Assembly: GCA_947494305.1 (NCBI GenBank)
Contig: CANLUL010000001.1
Span: forward strand, 496,001-560,000
DNA: 64,000 bases
Direction of reading: 5' to 3'
DNA from: an uncultured Sphingomonadaceae bacterium
Lineage (GTDB): Bacteria; Pseudomonadota; Alphaproteobacteria; Sphingomonadales; Sphingomonadaceae
In this document: positions 1 to 9,234 of the stretch, piece by piece
Layout of the letters: every line of letters starts with the position of its first letter
How positions within the stretch are numbered: the first letter of the stretch is position 1
Notes under the pieces: generated by a model
Told to the model about the DNA's origin: nothing
Seen by the model: the letters and a program-made list of their open reading frames with translations, nothing else
Databases searched by the model: none
Made by a program: the position numbers and the translations under genes

Positions 1-953
1 TACGTCCACACTGGCTGATTATCACGGGATTCCGTTGGCAAAATCAGTGCCATCCCGCCGCCATCGGGCAGGGTGACTAGTTGCGCATTAAACAGATAGG
101 ACTTGATCGCATCTTCTAGGGTAACCTGATCCGCTGGAACGATGATAATTTCGACCTCCGGAAATTTTGCCCGTATTTCGGTATAAACAGTGTCGGGGTC
201 TTCGAAGGCTAGCTCATGTGTGAACAGCACTTGCTCATTCGCAACCGCCACCACGTCATTATGAAACGCTCCAGCGGCAATCGCAGTTTCAGATTGCTGG
301 GCAAAGACACATCGCTCAGGGTTCAGGCCGTGGCTGCGCGCAACTGCCTTGCTTGCTTCCAGATGCTGGCGAGCGGGGAAGGGGCCGCCGGTTTTGCCGT
401 AGACGAATATCTCAATACCGCTTTGATCATGTGCATTGCAAAGCCGCATATGATTGGCTGCCCCTTCATCACCAAAAGGTGAGGGGATGGGATCGTGAAC
501 AGAAAAATACTTTGAATTTCCAAAGGTCAATTTCAGCTGAGCTAGCGTTCCGGCCCACTCATGACTGCGATGGGGCATGGTTTGCAAGTTGGCGACTGTC
601 AGGTGACATTTCCCATGTGCATCTGGTGCGGGCGAAACGGTGGCTGCATTGGCGGCCCACATCGAAGAGGCGGAATATGAGGCCGCACGCATATGTGGCT
701 CTGCACTTTCAACGTCGGAAGCCAGCGTCTCGAGCCATCTGGTGTTGGGGCGATCGAGCGGCATAAAAAAACCCTGCGCCAAGCCTAAATCCATATTGTG
801 CCGCATCTTGGCAATGCCTTGCAGCGCTGCTTCCCGCGGATAGGCCACTTCTCCGGCATTTGTGGCAGAGGCAATATTGCCTAGGCTCAATCCGGCATAG
901 TTGTGACTCGGTCCGATTATGCCGTCAAAGTTGATTTCGACCAATTTACTCAT
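1..953 (-). CDS. astB: N-succinylarginine dihydrolase, C-terminus cut off by window edge
   Basis: Second enzyme of the arginine succinyltransferase (AST) pathway: hydrolyses N2-succinylarginine to succinylornithine, ammonia and CO2 in the cytoplasm. I translated it by hand. It opens MSKLVEINFDGIIGPSHNYA, the family N-terminus, and continues with GDEGAANHMRLC (carrying the catalytic Glu of the family) and GAFHNDVVAVANEQVLF (catalytic His). About 317 codons are present; the family is about 440 residues, so the last quarter with the nucleophilic Cys lies outside the window. The start ATG overlaps the astA stop as ATGA, indicating translational coupling. Identification is firm; completeness cannot be judged. 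Confidence 0.95.
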   Translation of the reverse strand, partial: MSKLVEINFDGIIGPSHNYAGLSLGNIASATNAGEVAYPREAALQGIAKMRHNMDLGLAQGFFMPLDRPNTRWLETLASDVESAEPHMRAASYSASSMWAANAATVSPAPDAHGKCHLTVANLQTMPHRSHEWAGTLAQLKLTFGNSKYFSVHDPIPSPFGDEGAANHMRLCNAHDQSGIEIFVYGKTGGPFPARQHLEASKAVARSHGLNPERCVFAQQSETAIAAGAFHNDVVAVANEQVLFTHELAFEDPDTVYTEIRAKFPEVEIIIVPADQVTLEDAIKSYLFNAQLVTLPDGGGMALILPTESRDNQPVWT

Positions 954-1960
954 CGCGGGATATATCTCACAGTATCGCCAGCGCTAAGGCCGATATTATC
1001 AGCGGCCTCGCCATCAATGGTCAGGCCATCCTCGGTTTCTTCAATCATCGCATAGGTCGCCTGGAAATCGTTCAGATGGCCGTGTGAGATTATCGCTTTG
1101 GTTTTACCGACATCTATCGAACTGATCTTTGCCTCTTTGCTGTTGCGCACACTGGTCACATCATCGGTCTTCGCAATCATAGTTGGCCCACCGTCAAAAA
1201 TATCGACATAGCCATCATATGAAAAATTCTCATTTTCCAGCATTCGCATAGCCGCCCGTCCATTAGGATGTGGAATTCCAATTGCCGCGCGTGCTGTCTC
1301 ACTCAGCATGGCGGTGTAGATCGGATGTTTAGGCATTAAATCGGCAATGAATTGATTGCCGTGAATGGCGTTGAAATAATCTGCTTCTTGAAATGTCATA
1401 CCAAAAAAGCGTCCCGCCAGGCCGTCCCAAAATGGCGAACCTCCGGCTTCATCAATAACTCCGCGCAGTTCGGCAAATATTTTATCACCAAATCTTGGTC
1501 GATGCTCTTTGACAAATAAGTAGCGACTGCGAGCCAGCAACATACCCAAACCGCCAGCCCGTTCATTGGGATGCAGGAACAGCCCCCCAACTTCACTGGA
1601 TCCCTCCAGATCTGTGACAAGTGACAACATCTGCGCACTGAACGTCCGATCCAACTCCTTACTTGTTTGCGACAAGGTGCTGAGGCGATAGGAATAGAAA
1701 GGCCAACTTTGTCCCACTTTGGTGAAAAGTTGAGATGTTCCGCGGACGACACCTGTGTCGACATTTTCCAAAACCATCACAAATAAGTCGTTGCCTTGTT
1801 CATCGGTCGTTCGGTCAAAGGCGCGCTGAGATCTGTCTAGCTTTGACGTCAAAGAAGGCTTGTCGGCTGGCAGATTAGTAAAACCACCACCAGTCAGTTT
1901 CGCCATTTCATAAAGATGCTGCAGATCTTCCATTCGCGCTGCGCGTATTCTGAAACTCAT
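950..1960 (-). CDS. astA: Arginine N-succinyltransferase
   Basis: First step of the AST pathway: transfers succinyl from succinyl-CoA to the alpha-amino group of arginine, allowing use of arginine as nitrogen and carbon source. The 336-residue product has the usual family length. The N-terminus contains AKLTGGGFTNLPADKPSL, typical of AstA, and the middle holds a GNAT-like acyl-CoA segment (GGLFLHPNERAGGLGMLLA, about residues 127-145). It overlaps the upstream M20 hydrolase by 4 bases (ATGA) and the downstream astB in the same way, so the three are one operon on the minus strand. No regulatory site was recognised inside the window. Confidence 0.96.
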   Translation of the reverse strand: MSFRIRAARMEDLQHLYEMAKLTGGGFTNLPADKPSLTSKLDRSQRAFDRTTDEQGNDLFVMVLENVDTGVVRGTSQLFTKVGQSWPFYSYRLSTLSQTSKELDRTFSAQMLSLVTDLEGSSEVGGLFLHPNERAGGLGMLLARSRYLFVKEHRPRFGDKIFAELRGVIDEAGGSPFWDGLAGRFFGMTFQEADYFNAIHGNQFIADLMPKHPIYTAMLSETARAAIGIPHPNGRAAMRMLENENFSYDGYVDIFDGGPTMIAKTDDVTSVRNSKEAKISSIDVGKTKAIISHGHLNDFQATYAMIEETEDGLTIDGEAADNIGLSAGDTVRYIPR

Positions 1961-3165
1961 AATCCCCCTCGTTCGGCGATACGCATGATCGTAAGCGCCG
2001 ATAACTGTGTCCGTTCGACCAGGCTGTCGACAATCAGAAACTCGTCAGAACTATGAATAGCTCCCCCGCGAACGCCCATAGTATCGACCACTGGTATGCC
2101 GCAAGCTGCGATATTGTTACCATCGCAAACACCGCCGGTTCCGCGCCAATTTATATCTAAACCCAATTCTGCGCCACATTGCTTAACCAGACCAAAGAGT
2201 TTTTGCGCCTGAGCATCGATCGGTTTTGGAGGGCGACCAAAACCGCCGTGGCAATGGACATCCAAATCATGCTCTTCGGCGATCAGTTGAACCAGATTGT
2301 CCAAAGTTAGTTGAGCTTCCTTCTGATCTTCCATCGACTTGGGACGAAAATTTACGCGCAAAATACAATGATCCGGGACTGCATTATTGGGGCCACCGCC
2401 GTCGATTTTTGCCGGATTCACACTCAATCCATCCCGGTGCAAAGTCTTGAGTCGCAATGCCATGTCGGCCGCCGCAATCAGGGCGTTACGCCCCTCATCC
2501 GGATTACGGCCTGCATGTGCACTTTTGCCGGTAAAGATAATTGAGAAGTTTCCACTACCACCGCGCTCTCCAGCAAGAGTTCCATCAGGCAGAGCAGGTT
2601 CGTAGGTGAGGGCAGCAATCTTTCCGTGAGCGAGTTGTTCGATAAGCTTTGCAGAGGAGCCTGAGCCTACTTCTTCATCGCTATTGATCATCACGTCATA
2701 GCCGATCCGCTTCGCGATATCGCTATTTTCCAGCAATTGCAGGGCGCCCAACATGGTGGAGAGGCCACCCTTCATATCTGCCAAGCCCGGGCCGTTCAAA
2801 ACTCCGGGCTCGCGTTCCGAAACCTGCTGAAACGGATGGTCTGAGGGGAAAACTGTATCCATATGGCCAGTGAGCAAAATACGAATATTGGCTTCGGGCC
2901 GTACAGAGATTGTCAGATGCTCTCCCCGCTCTATGTGATCAATAGTGCCATTGGTGCGAACTATTTCGACTGGCTCAGGTGCAACCAAATTAACTTTGCC
3001 CGGCAATACGGAAAAAGCGTCAGCAAGCAGCTTCCCTACTTTTCTTACGCCATCCAAATTTGTTGTGCCGCTGTTAATTTTTGACCAAATTAGGGTGCGA
3101 TCTAGCAATGGAAGCGCTTCTGCCTGTTGAAGCACCGAAGCATATGATGTCACTGATGAGCTCAT
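1957..3165 (-). CDS. M20-family metallohydrolase in the AST operon (possible desuccinylase)
   Basis: A zinc-dependent amidohydrolase of the M20 (ArgE/DapE/carboxypeptidase G2-like) family, 402 residues. Visible ligands and catalytic residues: H101 and D103 in TGHMDTVFP, D130 in GLADMKGG, the DEE motif at 163-165 (NSDEEVGSGS), E189, dimer-domain H217 in KSAHAGRNPDEG, and a late His in GAIHSSDEF. It is the first gene of the operon and overlaps astA by 4 bases. Canonical AstE (succinylglutamate desuccinylase) is an M14-like enzyme, so this M20 protein could be a non-orthologous replacement acting on succinylglutamate or another N-acyl amino acid. Family is firm; substrate is inferred from context only. 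Confidence 0.85.
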   Translation of the reverse strand: MSSSVTSYASVLQQAEALPLLDRTLIWSKINSGTTNLDGVRKVGKLLADAFSVLPGKVNLVAPEPVEIVRTNGTIDHIERGEHLTISVRPEANIRILLTGHMDTVFPSDHPFQQVSEREPGVLNGPGLADMKGGLSTMLGALQLLENSDIAKRIGYDVMINSDEEVGSGSSAKLIEQLAHGKIAALTYEPALPDGTLAGERGGSGNFSIIFTGKSAHAGRNPDEGRNALIAAADMALRLKTLHRDGLSVNPAKIDGGGPNNAVPDHCILRVNFRPKSMEDQKEAQLTLDNLVQLIAEEHDLDVHCHGGFGRPPKPIDAQAQKLFGLVKQCGAELGLDINWRGTGGVCDGNNIAACGIPVVDTMGVRGGAIHSSDEFLIVDSLVERTQLSALTIMRIAERGGL

Positions 3166-3230
3166 TGTGATTTGATAGCAGTTGTAACCAGTTTATGTCA
3201 CCCACTTCATTGATTTTATGCTAGGTCTTC

Positions 3231-3653
3231 TTATTCCCTAGCAGCTGCCATTGCCGTGACTAGGCCATCGGAAATTTCCTGCCATACTTCTAGTTCTTCG
3301 ACTTCGGTTTCAGGGATTGTCTCTTTGATTACTGCAGCCGCAGATTGCACCAGACCGACATACCATTCGTGATTGATACGCAAGGTTTCCTCATGATGCG
3401 AAACCGATGATCCAAAGATGATCTCTATTTCGAAGCGCCGCTCTAGCCAATACATTAAACAATAAAGCACGCTATCTACCATCTCGGCTTCTAAAGAGGT
3501 TGATCGTCCGTTTCCGTGCTCTTCAAAAGATGATTTGGCCTCTGGAAATTGTTTATAGTAATGCCGCATCGTTGGCTGAGTGATGTCGCCCAACAATTCG
3601 GCCGCCCGCTCAAGGCTGTTTTCCAATCGTGCTTTTTTCTGTTCGAGGTTCAT
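3231..3653 (-). CDS. Small all-helical protein, possibly globin-like
   Basis: Product not firmly recognised, 140 residues, no signal peptide or membrane segment. Predicted helical throughout and rich in Glu. The sequence MRHYYKQFPEAKSSFEEHG resembles the A-B helix region of bacterial globins (a helix, then FPEAK..F), and the C-terminal third (NHEWYVGLVQSAAAVIKETI followed by EVWQEISDGLVTAMAAARE) resembles globin G and H helices. A candidate proximal histidine lies in SVSHHEETLRINHEWY. Whether haem is bound cannot be told from sequence; it may be a non-haem globin-fold sensor. It stands alone, 65 bases downstream of the M20 hydrolase start and divergent from malate synthase G. Confidence 0.6.
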   Translation of the reverse strand: MNLEQKKARLENSLERAAELLGDITQPTMRHYYKQFPEAKSSFEEHGNGRSTSLEAEMVDSVLYCLMYWLERRFEIEIIFGSSVSHHEETLRINHEWYVGLVQSAAAVIKETIPETEVEELEVWQEISDGLVTAMAAARE

Positions 3654-3830
3654 TGGTTTCTAATACCATCAGTTTCCTGAATTGCATTGAGAATGACGTG
3701 AACTGTAGCATTTACAATCGGAATTGTGGGCGGCATAGGGTGAGGCGATTCTTCCCCAGAATATTTCATCGTCATATAGTTAGCGTCAGAACTGCCGACG
3801 CTGCATCAGTTTGTTCAAAGGGAAACAGGA

Positions 3831-5945
3831 ATGTCCAAGTATATCAGTCAAAACGGTATCCAGGTTGCGCACGAACTTTTCGATTTCATCAATGAACGTG
3901 CTTTGCCGGGAACGGGAGTGGATCAAGATCATTTCTGGTCTGGTTTCTCGAAATTGTTGGCTCAATTTGCAAGCCGGAACAGCGAGTTACTGGTCGAGCG
4001 GCAAACGCTGCAATCGAAAATAGACGACTGGCATATTGCGCGCAAAGGACAACCGATTGATCAGTCGGAGTACCAGGATTTTTTGCGGGAAATTGGTTAT
4101 CTGGTGGAAGAGCCAGCGCGGTTTGCGATCACGACGGAGAATGTTGATCCCGAAATCGCGACCATTGCTGGGCCGCAATTGGTTGTACCATCGCTCAACG
4201 ATCGGTTTGTCCTCAATGCTGCCAATGCGCGCTGGGGTAGTCTTTATGATGCATTCTACGGAACCGACGCATTGGATGCACCGCCAGCGAAACCGGGCGG
4301 CTACGATCCAGAGCGAGGTGCCCATGTGGTCAAAGCTGCCAAAGCGATATTAGATGAGATTGTGCCACTCGCTGATGGCCTGAAGTGGGCCGATTTAGGC
4401 GATCCATCCAATGGAATCCCCATTGCAGATAACAGTCAATATATTGGCCATAGCGAAAAGGGGCGATTGTTCCGCCACAACGGACTGCACGTCGAAGTGG
4501 TTTTTGATCCCGAGCATCCCATCGGCAAGGATGATCCGTCGGATATCGCAGATGTTGTCATGGAATCTGCGCTTACCGCTATTATCGATATGGAAGATAG
4601 TGTTGCAGCAGTGGATGCCGAAGACAAGACACTCGCTTACTCCAATTGGCTCGGCTTAATGCGCGGTGACCTGGATGCCTCATTTGAGAAAGGTGGCAAG
4701 ACCGTTTCGCGCAAAGCCAACCCTGATCGTGCTTATGTCGATCCCGACGGAAACGATTTTTCATTGCCCGGACGCAGCTTGTTATTTGTCCGCAATGTCG
4801 GGCATCTGATGACCAATCCTGCCGTGTTACTTGCCAACGGATATGAAGCTCCCGAAGGATTGCTCGATGGCGTGTTCACCAGCTTGATCGCAATGCATGA
4901 TATCAAAGGTCTTGGCGAGTTGAGGAATAGCCGTGCGGGCTCGATCTATATTGTGAAACCAAAAATGCACGGACCCGAAGAATGTGCGTTCACCAACGAT
5001 CTGTTCGATGCGGTTGAGAATCTGCTTGGATTGGATCGCAACACAATCAAGGTCGGTGTGATGGATGAAGAACGCCGGACATCTGCTAACTTGGCGGCCT
5101 GTATCCATGCGGTTAAAGATCGTGTCGTTTTCATCAACACTGGTTTCCTCGACCGTACGGGCGATGAGATTCATACCTCGATGCAGGGCGGCGCTATGCT
5201 GGCCAAAGGTGATATCAAAAATAGTGACTGGATCGCAGCCTACGAGCAGCGAAATGTTGCTATCGGTCTGAACTGCGGCATGTCTGGTAAGGCGCAGATC
5301 GGTAAGGGTATGTGGGCGGCCCCCGACATGATGGCCGATATGATGGAGCAGAAAATCGGACATCCGATGACCGGCGCTAACACTGCCTGGGTCCCCAGTC
5401 CAACTGCGGCGACTTTGCATGCCATTCACTATCACCGTGTGGATGTTTTTGATCGCCAAAAGAAAGTGGCAGGTGAGGGTGTTGCTCCTCTTGAGAAACT
5501 GCTGACTATTCCCTTTGCTGATGGCCACAACTGGTCGGATGAAGAAGTTGAACGCGAACTGGACAATAATGCACAGGGCATTTTGGGATATGTGGTGCGC
5601 TGGATAGATCAAGGTATTGGTTGTTCGAAAGTTCCGGATATCCATGATGTTGGATTGATGGAAGACCGCGCCACACTACGCATTTCATCGCAGCATATGG
5701 CCAACTGGATGCTCCACGGTGTTTGCAGCGCTGAGCAGGTGGAGACTGCCTTGTTGCGCATGGCAGCAAAGGTGGATGATCAAAATGCGGGTGATCCGCT
5801 ATATCGCCCGATGGCGCCGAATCCGGAAGCAAGCCTGGCTTTTCAGGCAGCGCGGGATTTGGTGTTTAAGGGCGTTGAACAGCCCAGCGGGTATACCGAA
5901 CCACTGTTGCACGCATATCGCTTGAAGCTGAAAGCGGCCGGTTAA
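3831..5945 (+). CDS. glcB: Malate synthase G
   Basis: Condenses glyoxylate with acetyl-CoA to malate (glyoxylate shunt, glycolate use). The 704-residue length is that of the monomeric G isoform (about 720), not the shorter A isoform. Characteristic segments: [16 protein letters not shown], the catalytic Arg in [17 protein letters not shown] (near residue 322), [51 protein letters not shown], and the catalytic Asp in [17 protein letters not shown] (near 611). The start is preceded by a short-spaced AGGA. It converges on rsmA with a 4-base overlap of stop regions, leaving no room for an intergenic terminator. No isocitrate lyase gene is nearby. Confidence 0.97.
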   Translation: MSKYISQNGIQVAHELFDFINERALPGTGVDQDHFWSGFSKLLAQFASRNSELLVERQTLQSKIDDWHIARKGQPIDQSEYQDFLREIGYLVEEPARFAITTENVDPEIATIAGPQLVVPSLNDRFVLNAANARWGSLYDAFYGTDALDAPPAKPGGYDPERGAHVVKAAKAILDEIVPLADGLKWADLGDPSNGIPIADNSQYIGHSEKGRLFRHNGLHVEVVFDPEHPIGKDDPSDIADVVMESALTAIIDMEDSVAAVDAEDKTLAYSNWLGLMRGDLDASFEKGGKTVSRKANPDRAYVDPDGNDFSLPGRSLLFVRNVGHLMTNPAVLLANGYEAPEGLLDGVFTSLIAMHDIKGLGELRNSRAGSIYIVKPKMHGPEECAFTNDLFDAVENLLGLDRNTIKVGVMDEERRTSANLAACIHAVKDRVVFINTGFLDRTGDEIHTSMQGGAMLAKGDIKNSDWIAAYEQRNVAIGLNCGMSGKAQIGKGMWAAPDMMADMMEQKIGHPMTGANTAWVPSPTAATLHAIHYHRVDVFDRQKKVAGEGVAPLEKLLTIPFADGHNWSDEEVERELDNNAQGILGYVVRWIDQGIGCSKVPDIHDVGLMEDRATLRISSQHMANWMLHGVCSAEQVETALLRMAAKVDDQNAGDPLYRPMAPNPEASLAFQAARDLVFKGVEQPSGYTEPLLHAYRLKLKAAG

Positions 5946-6769
5946 GAAAGCATTCGGGCCAGCTCGACAAACTGGGCAACACTTACGGTTTCGGGGCGCT
6001 GCGTTTCTTTGATACCAACTGCGTCGAGGGCTTCCACTGCGCCTTTCAGGTTCTTCAAACTCTGCCGAAGCATTTTTCGCCTTTGGCTGAACGCATGTTG
6101 CGTGAGTTTTTCTAAAACGGCTGGATTTACGCCGTCTGGCTGTTCTTTTGGAACGAGATGGACAATTGCCGACATAACTTTGGGCGGAGGTGTGAAGGCG
6201 GAACGATGCACGGTCATCGCAAGCTTCGTCTCACAGCGCCACTGAGAAAGTATCGATAATCTCCCATAGGCGTTTGAACCGGCATCCGCGGCAATCCGTT
6301 CCGCAACTTCGCGTTGAAACATGAGGGTGAGAGATTTCCAATTTGGCTTCCAAGTATCTGAAGAAAGCCATTTTATTAGCAAAGCTGATCCGACATTATA
6401 TGGCAAATTGGAGACAATGTGGAAAGGAGAATTAAACAACTTATCCAAGTCAATTTTGAGAGCATCCTCGCTAATAACGGACAACTGATTCGGGAAGTGT
6501 TGATCCAGTTCCGCAAGTGCTGGTAAACATCTTTCATCCTTTTCAACCGCTGTAACCTGAGCACCCGCCAGTAGCAACGCTTGTGTCAATCCGCCAGGCC
6601 CCGGACCAACTTCAAAGACATTTTCTCCCTTCAAATCACCGGGAACTTCAGCAATTCTATTTAGAAGTTGGCGGTCGAGGAGGAAATTTTGACCCAGCAC
6701 TTTGCTGGCAGTCAAACCATGTTTCTTAATGGTTTCCCGAAGTGGCGGTAGTTCGCTCGGGTCGGTCAA
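5942..6769 (-). CDS. rsmA: 16S rRNA dimethyladenosine transferase
   Basis: KsgA/RsmA dimethylates two adjacent adenosines near the 3' end of 16S rRNA late in small-subunit assembly, using S-adenosylmethionine. The 275 residues fit the family. Seen: [19 protein letters not shown] near the N-terminus, SAM-binding [19 protein letters not shown] (about 51-70), and catalytic motif [17 protein letters not shown] (about 121-135), followed by FQREVAERI and [12 protein letters not shown]. It is the last gene of the lptD-surA-pdxA-rsmA operon, overlapping pdxA by 4 bases, an arrangement conserved across proteobacteria. Identification is firm. Confidence 0.97.
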   Translation of the reverse strand: MTDPSELPPLRETIKKHGLTASKVLGQNFLLDRQLLNRIAEVPGDLKGENVFEVGPGPGGLTQALLLAGAQVTAVEKDERCLPALAELDQHFPNQLSVISEDALKIDLDKLFNSPFHIVSNLPYNVGSALLIKWLSSDTWKPNWKSLTLMFQREVAERIAADAGSNAYGRLSILSQWRCETKLAMTVHRSAFTPPPKVMSAIVHLVPKEQPDGVNPAVLEKLTQHAFSQRRKMLRQSLKNLKGAVEALDAVGIKETQRPETVSVAQFVELARMLS

Positions 6770-7770
6770 TTTTCAGATTTCATGCGGTTGGAGATTGCCG
6801 TTTTTGCCATCTGAATTGCGGCAATCATAGAACGGGGATCGGCGGTGTTTTTACCAGCGATGTTAAAGGCGGTGCCATGATCGGGCGATGTTCGGACAAT
6901 CGGCAAACCCAAAGTCATGTTCACGCCATCGAAAAAATGTAGTGTTTTGAGCGGGACCAGTGCTTGATCATGATAAGGACATAGAGCGACATCATATTTT
7001 GCGCGCGCTTCCTCATGAAACATTGTGTCTGCTGGCAATGGATCGGTTATGTCGATACCCCTGGAGCGCAGTTCATCTATGGCGGGTTGCATGGTCTGCC
7101 GTTCCTCGTCGCCAAGGTTTCCATCTTCTCCAGCGTGTGGGTTTAATCCCGCAATCGCAATGCGTGGTTTTTCAATTCCAAAATTGCGTTTCATTGCCTT
7201 ATCGGCTGCGGCGCCACGAGCAACAATGAGATCTTGGGTAAGATTTAAAGGTACGTCCTTTAGCGGAATATGTGTAGTCATTGGAATAACACGCAGAGAG
7301 GGGCCTGCGAGCATCATCACGGCATTCTCTCGAGCAATTCCGCAGCGCTCGGAAACAAATTCTGTCTGACCTGGATAACGAAATCCTACTTGATAAAGCT
7401 GGGATTTGGAAACTGGTGCAGTGACGATCGCGCTAGCGTCAGCAGACCTGGCAAGGCCGCAAGCAATCTCCAGTGAATGGAGGGCGCATTGCGCATCATC
7501 CAGCTGCGGAGCGCCAGGGGTTGCTGCCTTACCTTCATGGATATTAAGAACTGGCAGAGAGGAAGAAAATAGATCGCCTGCCTCTGACGGTTCGGAAATT
7601 TTTACTACGGGAACAAGATCCAATGCTGCAAAATCGGCAACATTGCCTGCCACAAAAAATGGATGCAGATTGCGTTCTTTGCGCTGAAGCCAGGCTTTGC
7701 TAATTATTTCTGGCCCGATCCCAGCCGGATCACCGCAGGAAATGACGAACGGTTTTTCGCCGCCTGCCAT
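6766..7770 (-). CDS. pdxA: 4-hydroxythreonine-4-phosphate dehydrogenase
   Basis: Catalyses the NAD-dependent oxidation of 4-phosphohydroxy-L-threonine in the DXP-dependent route to pyridoxal phosphate. Product of 334 residues. Family hallmarks: CGDPAGIGPEII near residue 12, TAPVSKSQLYQVGF, metal-binding TTHIPLKDVPLNL, GLNPHAGEDG, CPYHDQALVPLKTL and RTSPDHGTAFNIAG near the C-terminus, supplying the conserved metal-ligand histidines. The start codon overlaps the surA stop by one base (TAATG) and the end overlaps rsmA, so translation is coupled. Some PdxA2 paralogues act on other substrates, but the operon context supports true PdxA. Confidence 0.96.
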   Translation of the reverse strand: MAGGEKPFVISCGDPAGIGPEIISKAWLQRKERNLHPFFVAGNVADFAALDLVPVVKISEPSEAGDLFSSSLPVLNIHEGKAATPGAPQLDDAQCALHSLEIACGLARSADASAIVTAPVSKSQLYQVGFRYPGQTEFVSERCGIARENAVMMLAGPSLRVIPMTTHIPLKDVPLNLTQDLIVARGAAADKAMKRNFGIEKPRIAIAGLNPHAGEDGNLGDEERQTMQPAIDELRSRGIDITDPLPADTMFHEEARAKYDVALCPYHDQALVPLKTLHFFDGVNMTLGLPIVRTSPDHGTAFNIAGKNTADPRSMIAAIQMAKTAISNRMKSEN

Positions 7771-9134
7771 TAATTATATTCGATAATGGCGTCGCGTCGC
7801 AGATCACGCAAGTAAATTTGAGCACGCTTGTTGACGCGCTCATTTTCCAACTGTGACATTATTTGATCGAACGATGGTGCTGCAGCTGATTGCGGATCAT
7901 CGCGACCGCAAAGTATCAAAACGCGCACACCTTCTGCTACTGAGCCAAAAGGCTGGCTGGCTTGTCCGATGGACAGCTCAGCGATTGTGCCTTGTAAAGG
8001 CCCCGGCAGATCACGTAACCGAACCTGATCATTGTCGACGATAGTTGCTCCGAGCGCGGTAGCTACCTCGTTTGCGGCTCCGCACCCTTTGATGTTTTGG
8101 GTAGCCGTTGCGAACTGATTTGCCCGCGCTGCTGCCTGTTCTTCCGTTGTCCCTTGCGGAAAGCTAATAGCTAGCTGTTTTAGACTCAAAATTGCGTTGC
8201 GAGGGTCTGCTACCAAAATTTGACGTTGGTCAATTAGATATAGAATCGAGAACCCTCCGGGCACTGGGACTGGCCCAACAACTTGGCCAACCTGCATTTG
8301 AGTGGCAACCTCTGCGAGTGATTGAGGTAATTGAGCCGGCCTTACCCAACCCAAATCACCGCCAGTTGCAGCAGTTGAAGCTTCGGAGAACTGACGCGCA
8401 TAGGCGACAAATGAGCCTCCGCCGCGAATTTGTTCCAAGATATTTTTCATGTTCTCGTCAACTTGCGCGGACGTCTCCTGAGACGCTGACATGTAGATTT
8501 CACCAATACGATATTCCGTGCTGCCCTTCGATGCGTTGAGGCGCTCGATAATCGTATTTACTTCTTCATCTCCAACATTGATGAAAGGTTGAATGTTGCG
8601 GCGTAGTAGTCGGCTCCAAGCCAATTCACCTTTAATCTGTCGTTTTAGGGTGTCCGTCGAAGAGCCTTGGGTACGCAGATATTGATCAAAGGCATCAATA
8701 TCTTGTTTAAAGTTCTGCTGTGCAACCTGCTGAAAAGTCGATTCTACCTCGGCTTCTGCGATAGTTATTTCATTCGCTTCAGCTTCCTGGATTTGTAACG
8801 TTTCATCAATTAGATTGCGTAGCACCTGTAAACGCAGTCTTTTCCGCTCTTCATCAGCAACTGTGCCTCCGTTCGCGGCTACGATCAGCGCTAACCGGTG
8901 GTTGACGTCTGTACCGGTAATAATATCGCCATTAACAACCGCTGTGGCTCTTCGGATATTCGGATTATTTTCACCAAAAATTGTCAGTTGATCCGGAATA
9001 TTTAGTCCAGTGGAAGGAACCGATCCATCACTAACGGTTTGGGCATTACCAACAGCAGATAAAGCTAATCCTGCTCCAACAACAATTGCAATAGTTGACC
9101 GATTTAAGATTTCTTTGATACGTATAAATTTCAT
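7770..9134 (-). CDS. surA: Periplasmic chaperone/peptidyl-prolyl isomerase SurA
   Basis: Periplasmic chaperone for outer-membrane beta-barrels. The 454-residue precursor begins with a basic n-region (MKFIRIKEILNRS) and a hydrophobic core ending about residue 31 (GNAQ), a Sec signal peptide. A SurA_N helical domain with ATAVVNGDIITGTDVNHRL and LIDETLQIQEAEANEITI follows, then a parvulin (rotamase) domain at roughly 200-300 (GEIYMSAS, QFSEASTAATGGDLGWV, VPVPGGFSILYLID). A second, degenerate parvulin-like segment covers about 310-415. It sits downstream of lptD, whose product is a known SurA client. Identification is firm from domains plus context. Confidence 0.94.
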   Translation of the reverse strand: MKFIRIKEILNRSTIAIVVGAGLALSAVGNAQTVSDGSVPSTGLNIPDQLTIFGENNPNIRRATAVVNGDIITGTDVNHRLALIVAANGGTVADEERKRLRLQVLRNLIDETLQIQEAEANEITIAEAEVESTFQQVAQQNFKQDIDAFDQYLRTQGSSTDTLKRQIKGELAWSRLLRRNIQPFINVGDEEVNTIIERLNASKGSTEYRIGEIYMSASQETSAQVDENMKNILEQIRGGGSFVAYARQFSEASTAATGGDLGWVRPAQLPQSLAEVATQMQVGQVVGPVPVPGGFSILYLIDQRQILVADPRNAILSLKQLAISFPQGTTEEQAAARANQFATATQNIKGCGAANEVATALGATIVDNDQVRLRDLPGPLQGTIAELSIGQASQPFGSVAEGVRVLILCGRDDPQSAAAPSFDQIMSQLENERVNKRAQIYLRDLRRDAIIEYN

Positions 9135-9234
9135 TTTTCGTTTCTTTTCAAAACGTTAATATTGATTCTGATACTCATATAAAGGGTTGCTGCTGAACCC
9201 AATATGAGCGTTCCATTAGTTATACTTTCACGCC

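Noticed and set aside
4827-5645. A 272-codon minus-strand frame inside malate synthase G
   Set aside because: Entirely antisense to a firmly identified gene; composition (many His, Cys, Phe) is typical of a shadow frame.
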